A DNA stretch of 64,000 bases from contig JAPFFF010000010.1 in the NCBI GenBank assembly GCA_039105265.1, forward strand, positions 5,084,001-5,148,000, in the 5' to 3' direction. Shown in pieces: positions 1-9,800 of the stretch (within the stretch, counting starts at the first letter, position 1; every line of letters begins with the position of its first letter). The notes under the pieces were generated by a model, which saw only the letters and a program-made list of their open reading frames with translations, made no database searches and had not been told where the DNA came from. The stretch comes from Tritrichomonas musculus (taxonomy: Eukaryota; Parabasalia; Tritrichomonadida; Tritrichomonadidae). The translations under genes and the position numbers were made by a program.

Positions 1-1452
1 ATCAAATATATTAAAATGGCAGCTGATCAAGGATCAACAGAATCGATGGTTCTTTTTGGAAGAATGCTATATAATGGAAATGGAATTGAACAAAATCATG
101 AAGAAGGACTTCGTTATTTGAAAATTGCAGCTGATAAGAATGATCTTCAAGGGATGTTTTTATATGGATATTTAAATTTCAATAATGATGGAGAAACTGA
201 AGAAAATATTGAAAATATCAAATATATCAAAGCAGCAGCAGATGGAGGATTAATATATGCAATGTACATATATGGGAAATGTTTATTCAAAGGAAATGGA
301 GTTGAACCAAATGAAGAAGAAGGTGCAAAATATATCAAAATGTCAGCTGACAATGGAGAAGAAGATGCAATGTATCTTTATGGATTACTTGTTGTTTCAG
401 AACTCGTTGAATCAACTGATAGAAAAGAAGGTGTTGCTTATCTTAAAAATGCAGCTGATAAAGGTCATGTTGATTCAATGAACTTTTATGGAAAAATGTT
501 GCTTGATGGAGATTCAGTCCTTTGCGATAAGAAGGCAGCATCTGTTTATTTAAAAAATGCTGCAGATAAAGGAAATGTCGAGTCAATGTATCATTATGGA
601 AGAATGCTTTTTTATGGCGATGGAATCATTGCTGATAAAAATGAAGCCTCAGTTTATTTGAAAAAAGCAGCTGAAAGCGGAAATTCTGATGCAATGTCAC
701 TTTATGGTAAAATGCTAGATACCGGTGATGGTGTTCAAATGAACAAAGAAGAAGCGAAGCTTTATCTAAAGAATTCATCAAATGATCAAAATGAAGAGTC
801 TGAAGAACGTGATTATATTTATCGACTGATGGACATCATGAAACAAGAAACAGAAGTCTTATTCGAATGTCAAGGTATCAAATACTCATCAAAGAAAGAA
901 GGAACAAATTTGAAGAAGTTTAAATTGTTTAGAACTCGATTCGCTATTTTTGAATTCAGAAATGATAAGGTTGTCAAATCTTACAATATGGGCGAGTTTA
1001 ATATGGTAGAGCCTTTGGCAAACTTCGGTGATGACACGTCGACTTCTCTTGACATTTTGGATAAAAACGAAAGTTTGAGAATTAAGTTGCAGACAAAAGA
1101 AATGAAAGAAGGATTATTGAACGAGTTTTCTAAATTGGCTCCAAGTGATTTAGATAGCCAAATTTACGCACCTGTTTTTGTACCTAGCAATTTGGTTCCA
1201 AAATGCATGCTTTGTGGTGCTAAGTTCTCTTTGTTGAGCACGAAAAATCACTGCAATTTCTGCGGAAGATGCGTGTGCAAAAAGTGCTCTGTGTACTCTA
1301 TGCAATTGCCCGGTTTTGGTAATGATTCTAAGAAGGTTTGCAATCAGTGCTACTCGCGCATTCTTGAGGCGAAACAAGAACATCCTGTAGATAATTTATT
1401 TAATATAATAAAAGCAATTCAATTGGATAAAATTAAAAGTATTAAGCTGTAA
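1..1452 (+). CDS. Sel1-repeat protein with C-terminal FYVE-like zinc finger (5' end outside window)
   Basis: The reading frame is open to the first base, so the N-terminus lies outside the window. About seven Sel1-like repeats (roughly 36 residues each, with A-A-D-x-G and Y-G-x-M/L-L motifs) fill residues 1-265. A non-repetitive region of about 110 residues, possibly PH-like, follows. A cysteine-rich module at nucleotides 1204-1365 has CMLC, HCNFCGRCVCKKC and VCNQC, the eight-cysteine spacing of FYVE fingers. The classic basic R-R/K-H-H-C-R patch is reduced to K-N-H-C-N. FYVE domains bind phosphatidylinositol 3-phosphate on endosomes and Sel1 repeats are protein-binding scaffolds, so an endosomal adaptor role is inferred. 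The stop codon lies in AT-rich DNA and the next gene is on the other strand. Confidence 0.8.
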   Translation: MKYIKMAADQGSTESMVLFGRMLYNGNGIEQNHEEGLRYLKIAADKNDLQGMFLYGYLNFNNDGETEENIENIKYIKAAADGGLIYAMYIYGKCLFKGNGVEPNEEEGAKYIKMSADNGEEDAMYLYGLLVVSELVESTDRKEGVAYLKNAADKGHVDSMNFYGKMLLDGDSVLCDKKAASVYLKNAADKGNVESMYHYGRMLFYGDGIIADKNEASVYLKKAAESGNSDAMSLYGKMLDTGDGVQMNKEEAKLYLKNSSNDQNEESEERDYIYRLMDIMKQETEVLFECQGIKYSSKKEGTNLKKFKLFRTRFAIFEFRNDKVVKSYNMGEFNMVEPLANFGDDTSTSLDILDKNESLRIKLQTKEMKEGLLNEFSKLAPSDLDSQIYAPVFVPSNLVPKCMLCGAKFSLLSTKNHCNFCGRCVCKKCSVYSMQLPGFGNDSKKVCNQCYSRILEAKQEHPVDNLFNIIKAIQLDKIKSIKL

Positions 1453-2215
1453 CTTTTTCTTTACCAATAAATCAGTAGCCCTTAATTTATTGTGGGAAAT
1501 TCCTCTTTATTTAAAATTGATGAATTCTGAATAAAAGAAAGAAAATGTCAGTTTATTATTATTATTATTTTTATTACTATTTTTTCATCGTTGAGGTAAG
1601 AAACAAATTCAATATTGATATAAAATGAATGACAACTTGTTTTTTTTAATTAAGAACCGCGGTTCAAAAACAGTTTCCACTAAATCAAGCTCAAAGAACA
1701 AAATATTTAAATAGTTTAAAAAGTTCAACAAAGAGAGTAGATTAAAACCCATAATTAAAGGAACAGAAACTTCAAACAGAAAGCAGTTATTATATAAATA
1801 AATCAATCCAAAAAAATTTCATTAATTAAAAATTTTAATTGGCATATTAAAACCCTTCAAAAAGTTAAAGCACTTCTTTCATTGTATGACTCTAAACGAT
1901 CAAATATATCACATAAATACTCAAAAATAAAAAAAGAAACAATTAGATAAAAAAAAAATGTTTATAAAATGAGATTAAATCTTTACAAAATTTTTGATTG
2001 CAGAAATGTTCTTTTCAACACCGTCGATCAATTTGAATTTGTTCTTCACTAGACAATGATTATCAGCATTATGCTGTAAATCACAGCAAAAACAATCAAC
2101 ATATTTATCATTTTGAATAAAATATTATAAAGGATGTATTTGATAGTCAAAAATCATTAAAATATTACATTAAAAATCATTAATAAGCTTTATTATTAAA
2201 AAAAAATTATTAAAT
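1453..2215. other. Intergenic, no supported gene
   Basis: AT-rich spacer. It holds a short TTA trinucleotide run near 1555-1580 and a GC-rich 12-bp perfect palindrome at 1654-1665. A weakly coding-like minus-strand stretch (1975-2157) contains an internal stop. I see no gene that I can support. Confidence 0.5.
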
Positions 2216-3427
2216 TTATTTCAATACTATTCCTGGATGTTTCATAATATATTCATCAAATACATCCTTTATTTGTTTTGGTGCTAATAATTTGACTTTT
2301 TGATAAACAGTTTTCGTATTTCGTCCACCAACATGATTCAAGTCGAAACCGTTTTCCAAAATGATTTTAATTGATTCCAACAATTGCGGAGTAGGATCCA
2401 TAATAATCATCTGGTCAGCAACCGTTAAATTTTGACGATCTCCAACGTTAATATCGCATCCAGCATTGATCAGCAATTGGAGAATTTTATCCATATTTTT
2501 CGCAGACAAACAAACAGAAAAAGCAGGCGTTCTTCCTCTGGAGTCTTTTGCATTAACATCGCATCCATTTGCCAAAATCATTCTCACAATGTTCACATTG
2601 TCAGTAGATGCTGCCAAATGAATTGGATACTGTCCGAGTTTGTTTTTCATGTCAAGTTTGGCTCCATTTTTTAGCAAATAGTCAACTACTTCTTCATCTT
2701 TTACCAAAAGTGCAAGTTGGAGCGCAAAATCGCCATTTTTTGTTTGGAATGAAACGTCACCAATTTTGTTTTCAACGAGGAAGTGCAAACATTCATGAGA
2801 ATTTGAAGTTATTGATCTCATTATTAGTGAATAATTTTCTGGATCTTCAATTAAATATGATTTTTCATCTTGTTTTTGTTCTTTTGATTCCGAAAAGGCG
2901 TGCTGAAAGAGAATTGAAAGACTTTCTGGGGATTTGATATTGATTTTGATTGCCTCAATGAATGGAGAGAAAGCATCATTAATTGCTATTTTTGGCAGTT
3001 TAACACCATTTGTTAAAAGAACTTGCAAGGTTTGTGGCGATTTTGAAGAAATTGCTAAATTAATTGGAATCGGGCCATAATTTGGATAATCATTTAAAAC
3101 TTTTTTGTCTTCCGTGTTTTGACATATAAAGGTTGCAATTTTGAGTGATCCTCCAAGACAAGCGTATTGAAGTGGAGTGAAATTTGCTGGAGTTTTTAGA
3201 TGGATTGATTTTCCTTGGTTATGTAGAAATGTAAAACATTTAATTGAGTCGTAGTAAGCGGCGACATGAATCAAATCAAGATTATTCATTGGAATAAATT
3301 TATTAATATTTGAACTTCGATCATTTTCAATGGAATAATTAAAACTATGCAATGTGTCAGTATTTAGATACAGTTCTTCAAATTTAGAAGCGTCATCCTT
3401 TTGGATTGAACTAATTACATCATTCAT
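2216..3427 (-). CDS. Ankyrin repeat protein
   Basis: A complete 403-residue frame. About eight ankyrin repeats run from residue 50 to the end. The clearest are at residues 230-330, with the helix-turn-helix signatures ALQLALLVKDEEVVDYLL, P-I-H-L-A-A and R-T-P-A-F, and G-A-K-L-D / G-C-D-V-N turns between repeats. There is no signal peptide or membrane segment, so the protein is probably cytosolic. Ankyrin repeats mediate protein-protein contact; no catalytic domain is attached. The ATG is chosen because it is the first in frame; no clear initiator motif precedes it. Trichomonad genomes hold large ankyrin families, and partner and process cannot be told from sequence. Confidence 0.85.
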   Translation of the reverse strand: MNDVISSIQKDDASKFEELYLNTDTLHSFNYSIENDRSSNINKFIPMNNLDLIHVAAYYDSIKCFTFLHNQGKSIHLKTPANFTPLQYACLGGSLKIATFICQNTEDKKVLNDYPNYGPIPINLAISSKSPQTLQVLLTNGVKLPKIAINDAFSPFIEAIKINIKSPESLSILFQHAFSESKEQKQDEKSYLIEDPENYSLIMRSITSNSHECLHFLVENKIGDVSFQTKNGDFALQLALLVKDEEVVDYLLKNGAKLDMKNKLGQYPIHLAASTDNVNIVRMILANGCDVNAKDSRGRTPAFSVCLSAKNMDKILQLLINAGCDINVGDRQNLTVADQMIIMDPTPQLLESIKIILENGFDLNHVGGRNTKTVYQKVKLLAPKQIKDVFDEYIMKHPGIVLK

Positions 3428-3509
3428 TTATAAAATTTTTTAATTGGAAAAAAAACTTTTTGAGAGAAGTGATATATGACTAGTTTTTCATTCAAAAAGT
3501 GGTTTTTCC

Positions 3510-3738
3510 AAATCTCTTGAAATATTCACCATTTTAACAGTTACTCATAAAGGTTCCATCAAAAGTGCCAATTGTATTAACATAGAAATCTATAGGAACA
3601 TAAAAATGGACAATTGCGTATCACGATTTATTACCTTTGCAGTTTTGTGACCTCGAAACGATGCAACTTGCAATGATAACGTAAATTATGTTCTGAATGC
3701 TCAAATAAGCGAAACATTCTTTTTTTACGACCTTTAAA
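3510..3738 (-). pseudogene. Degenerate fragment copied from the giant surface-protein gene
   Basis: This intergenic stretch matches two separate pieces of the neighbouring giant gene. Positions 3510-3545 align with 4462-4496, and 3557 to about 3738 align with 5511 to about 5690, in the same orientation. Many substitutions and small indels destroy the frame. The roughly 1 kb lying between the two pieces in the parent is absent. It looks like an old partial duplication of the 3' half of the gene with an internal deletion. It is not expected to be translated. Confidence 0.75.
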
Positions 3739-3863
3739 AAGTTACAATTATTAAATTTTGGACTAATAAAAACATGTCCAAATACTATATATAATTAAAC
3801 TAAATAAAAAAAATCTATGTAAGTCATTGTCTTTTAATTAACTTTAATCTTTTTGAAAATCAT

Positions 3864-6800
3864 TTATACTTCTAATGAAGCTTGAGATTCAAATTGGTTG
3901 TCACTTCGTTCTTTTTTACAATTTTTCTTAACTGCCAAAATTACCAATGCTATGATACCAATGATAAGTCCAACACCTAAAATACAACCAATTACAATTC
4001 CCGCAATTTCCCCTGTTGACAAACTTTTATTTTTAATTTGAGAATGCTTGAATGTTAATACTTTGGCAGAATTTGCATCATCTTCACAATTCATTTGATA
4101 ATTTGTTGTAATGTCATGTGAATATTGATCAATAATATGTGTTTTTTCCAAATACTGATTGCATTGATCTTGATTTATTCCACGTAACAAATAATGCATA
4201 TTATTGTCATCAATATCAATCATTTTGGCGATGATTGAATTAACCGAAATATTGTCATTTGAATCAAAAATCAATTGTGGATAAGAATACTCCTGACTTT
4301 CAATTGTTATTGCTATTGGTTTGTTTGAACGACATAATTTTATCGTTAAATTTGATTGATCATTAATATGAATTGACTTTGATAAAACTGTTTTTTCAAT
4401 TTTTACATTTGTGCTTCCAGGAATCTCGATTTCTTGCAATTGAATAGAATTTGATCCATCGAAATCTCCTGAAATATTGACCATTTTAACAGTTACATTT
4501 CCATTTGTTTTCATTTCCGTTGAATCTTGATTCGTAATCTCAAGATATGAAATTATATTTGAATTCTTTTCATCGCCAAATTTCAAACTACATTTTGCAA
4601 TGTTAATAAGAGATATATAATCATTGATTGAATCAACAATTATGTTTAAATCTTCAAAGTTGGTAAATAACATTTTGGTTCCAGGCAAGACATGTTTAAT
4701 AGCCAATGTAGATTCTTCTCCTGTGAAATTAAATTGTCTTCCGTATCTATCATTAAATGTATTCATTTTGTTCAAATGGATCAAAGGAATTTCTTTTGAT
4801 TCAAATTGTTCATCATTAAGATAGATATAAGATTGAGTTGCTTCAATATCATCACCATTGAAAGCATAGATGTTATCATTTGTGGAGAAGAATGAATCAT
4901 ATGATTGACGATCAAAAGTTAAATGATTTCCTTTGATTTTATTAATTGATTCATTATTTACTCTACAGTTGATAAATGTTGCATGAATATCTCCAAAATC
5001 AATATTATCGTTAATATCAAAAGTGAGATTAACATTTTCAAAATATAGATAATTATTAACTGGCTTAGCTGCTCTTGTTTGCTTCATGTCTAAATTCAAA
5101 TTGTATGCTTGCGTACTTTTAATTCCTAGATTTAATAATTGTACTCTAAAAGGATTAATTGTCATCGACTCAGTCATATACAAAGTTGCAATTAATAGAA
5201 CATGAGGATTATATAATTGTGAAATAATAGATGGTGTATCAAAACCTCTACCATTTTGATAATTATATTCACTTGTATCTAGATTTATCATAATTCCTTC
5301 TGACTGCTGATTTATTCTGGATATTTCCATTTTTTCTTGTTTTAGAAAAGAGGATAATGAAACTTGTTTGCCAGAAAGCCTAATACTTTCTCCATGCATG
5401 AAAGCATTATGACTTTTAATGATAGGATGAACAATGATATTTTTTCCTGTACATTTAAATGTTCCATATTTATTTGTCTCTGGATCATATTGCAAGTATA
5501 ATTCTGATTCATCAAAAGAACCAATTGTATCAACATAGAAATCTATAGGAACATAGAAATGGACAATTGCGTCATCATTATTTATTACTTTTGCAGTTTT
5601 GTGGCCCAAATACGATGCAACTTGGAATGATAACGTCAAAGGATGTTCTGAATGTTCGAATAAATGAATTACTGGATCATTCCCTTCTTTTACAAATGAT
5701 GGTTCGGTATCAGAATATTTAACAGGAAGAAATCTCTCTAGTTCATTATTAAATATGCAATTTCTTATATCATTTTCATAAAAACAAAATTGATTTGGAT
5801 CATAATCTTGAGTTATAAATTTCATTTTCATTCCATAAATACCATTTGTATTTGAACATTTAATTTTTATCCTAAAGTCACGAGTAAATGGAGTTGGTAT
5901 GATATTTTCAGTATCCATACAAATACCTTGAACAAATTGCTGACTTTCTAAATCAAGGGATTCAATTTCTTTTGCATATTCAGAAATATTAACAGTAAGT
6001 AAATGCAGTTTGGCTCCTTCAAATAATAATACTTTCCCATATTTTATATTTAATTCATTTTTATCTTGTGGCATATGAATGTTAATTGTTATATGGAGAT
6101 TTTCAACAAGCTTTTGATTGAAGAACGCAATTTCTGTATTGCTTCCTAGAATTATATGTCCTTTTATAGATGAATCACCAATGAACATTAAAGTATAATT
6201 GTTATTCTTTGTTTCAAAAATATCTAAATTGCACTCAGATGCAAGAGTAATATCATTTACAACCAAAAAAGTAGCATTATTAGATTTAATAGAACTAACT
6301 AAATTTGATGAACAAAAATCTTTTGAATTCATTCTTGTTACATTGATTGGACATTGAGTTTCATCATATTCATAAAGACAAAAATGATCATTTGTTTTTG
6401 GCTCTACTTTAATTTCTTCAAATGAATATTTCATTATAATTGTTTGATTTCCACTTTCACCAATAATAAAATGTGATGGAACAATAAATCCACCATTCAT
6501 CGGCATTTTTTGATGCTGAGGATTGAAATAAGATGCATCTTTGATCATTAAAACTTCAATATTTGCATCATTAGCTTCTCCCCATTCTTGAAGGCTTGCT
6601 GGCTTTTCATGAGGTATTATTTTGATTTTGGGCCTTCCTTCACAAGAAGAAACATTATAAAAGGAAGATGTCGCTTTTGAAATATCTATATCAATATCAA
6701 TTGTGAGACCATCTATATTTAAGTTTTCTATTGTTGTGATAAATGTTTCTGTGGTCTTTATTTTACCACTTACTGTAAGATTTGTTTTTTGGCTTGTAAT

Positions 6801-9800
6801 TCGCATTGAATTAATTCCTTCAACTGCCAACGGTGAAATATCTAAATCAATGTTAACGTTTTCTGTTATTATCAGCTTCAATGTTTTTTCATTAAATGTA
6901 TCGATAAAATTGTTCATTGAATTTAATTGACTACTTTTTATTGGTCTTCCCAACTCGATATCACAAATTACATTTTCATAAATACAAAATGTATTTGGTT
7001 CGCTATATAATATTGAAGATGAAATATCTAAATAGAGGTTAAAATTATCTATTTTATAAGATATTTCGTATTTCAAATAGTTTGTTTGGAGAACATTATT
7101 AATTATTTCTAATGTACCATCGAATCCTTTACAATTTGAAATCAGATAATATAAATTATTTATATCAATGATATTTCCTTGTGGATAGTCTTCTGCTATT
7201 ATTTTTATTTGAGAAATTTTTTTATCATTTAGATTTATTAATGGTTTAATATCATTATTTTTCTTTAATTGGTATAATGACATTATTGAGATTGGTTTTT
7301 CAATGATTAAATTATTAATAAGCAATTCATCATTCTCAACAAATGAAATAGTGGAACTTTTAGAACATTTTAATGTTCCACCTAAATTAATTTGCTTTTC
7401 TGATGTAAAAACAAAAGTAGTTGAAGGATGGTTTTCAAAGAACGATTCTAAAGTTTTTTCATAAAAACTTATATCTTCAACAAAATGAAGCGTGATTGGA
7501 TTTCCATAATTGCCATGAAAATAAGCAGAAAAATCTTCAAGATTTTCAATATTAATCGAATCCATATCATAATGTATTGAACATAAACTTCTATTTGAGC
7601 TGTAAATACAGAAGTCATTTTGTTTTGCATATACTGAAGATCGGTAAAGACATTTAATATTATTACCATTAATCGTATATAAAAATTTTTCAAATGAAGA
7701 AACAAACTTAGAAGAAACCAATAGATTTAAAGATGGTTTTCCAGATTCGATAACAGTGATTTCTTTTTCATAATTAACATCATATTTATTTGGATCACTA
7801 ATAATATCAACATCAATAGAAGATATTTGAACATCATCGGTGAATGATATTTGACCTGCTTTTTCATTTGCCCAGTCAACATTTGATGTTATCAAAAGTT
7901 TAGTTAGATCAAAAGGTCCATTGAAATTGATTTTCATTCCAGATAGAACTGTAAATTCACCACTAATTTTCACAGTCTTAGAGCATGAAAAAACAATTTC
8001 TTTTGTTTCAGTATTATAAAATACTGGATAAAAGTTATATAAATCTTCTTCTACAGTGATATGTATTTTTTCTGCCGATTCGTAATTAACAAATATGGTA
8101 AAACTATTAAAATCTGGAAATCTTAATGGGAATGAATTCATATTTCTACATAATGAATCATCAGTTTGAGTAATACAAAAAAGATTTTCATCCAAATTCT
8201 TTTTTTCACCTATTTCGTTATAATTAACATTAATTGATTCAACAAGATTACTATCAATACCAAATAAAATAGGTGAAAATGAAGGATCAACTGATGATAT
8301 TGAACCAAATACCGGATCATCAAATAGATATACACTACCACCTATTAAAATATAACCAATTTCATTATGATCGCTTGATTTAATATTTAAAATATCAAAA
8401 ATGGTGGCGCTATTTGCATTGAACTGCCTGAAAAATGGAATAATAATACCATCTGCATATGCAAATAAGTGGATAAAACGGCCTTTTGCTTGTGCTTTAA
8501 TAACAATGTTCAATCCATTTCCAAATTCATGTAAAATAGAAACTTTGGATTTGGTGTCGGTATAATAAGAAACTGAATCCCGTCCATATGTAAATTGCAT
8601 GTCAAAGGATTCAAAGATTTTATAATTTGAATTGAAATTAAATAAATCTTGCGATTCTAGAATATATGAAACTAATGGGACACTTAACAATGTAAGTTTA
8701 TCTGACTTTAATCCTGAAAGAGTAGCTTCACATTGTATTTGATTGTTATCTTTGCATTGAGCATAAAATTTTGTTTCTATACTTTTTTCTATCATAAAAA
8801 CGAACTTATTATTTTCATTTGGTTCAACTTCATCAATATCTATTGGCTGAGATCTTTTCATATATCTAATTGATGAACATCGAGGGCATGTCATTCTAAA
8901 TTCTTCTTTATCATTATAAAGATAAGATGTAATATCTTTGTTAATCTCTTCATAAAATGAATTTGTCGGGAATTGAATCTCTTGCTGCCAAAGAACAACT
9001 TCGTGTCTTGTATCTTTATCATTGAAATCAATTGAGACACCAAATAGTTTCCACTCTACGTCAAGATTTGCATTAGGAGGATAATAGTATTGAACAACAT
9101 CAACTCCTTTTTCAGAAGTTGAAGCTATGTAATTATATGGTTCTGTTTCTTCATTAATAATAAGAACACAAGCACTATGCATAAATGGATAAACATTTGT
9201 AAACTTTTGTATTTTTCCACATTCATCTTCATTTTTAGATGGTGAAAAATAAATATCAACAAGTCTAATTGATGGATCTGTTTGATTTATATCATCAGGA
9301 TTATCTGCTTCTCTTCTAAATGGTATTGGATAATAAGCAATTGTTTTATTATCTTTTTGATAAGTATATATATCTTTCTTGTTCATTTGAATTATAAAGG
9401 AGTCTTCCCCTATAATGTTGGATTCACATAAAGGTTTAAGTTTTTTCATTATAAGTAATGCATTTATTGGCAATGCCAATTTTTCATATGACTCTATATC
9501 TATTTCAAACTCAAGTTTAAATATCCCATATTTATCATTTTCTGTTAGTGGGCAATCAATACTATCTGTCATAGGTGAATTGTTGCTAACATTTTGGTTA
9601 AAAGGAGTGTTCAATTTAAAAGCAGGAGCAAAAATTATTGATGAATCTAAGTGGAGATTATCAACATTAAAGATTACTGAATAGTTGTATGTGGCAAATT
9701 TGAGTTCACAATCCCATTTGCCTTTGGTTTTTGATTCAATTTTAATTATATTTTCTTTGAAATCAAAAAAGTTTTGATTGATTTGTATATCCATTTCTTT

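Noticed and set aside
1975-2157. Minus-strand 60-codon stretch with coding-like residues
   Set aside because: An internal stop interrupts it and no homologue is recognised; too weak to list as a gene.
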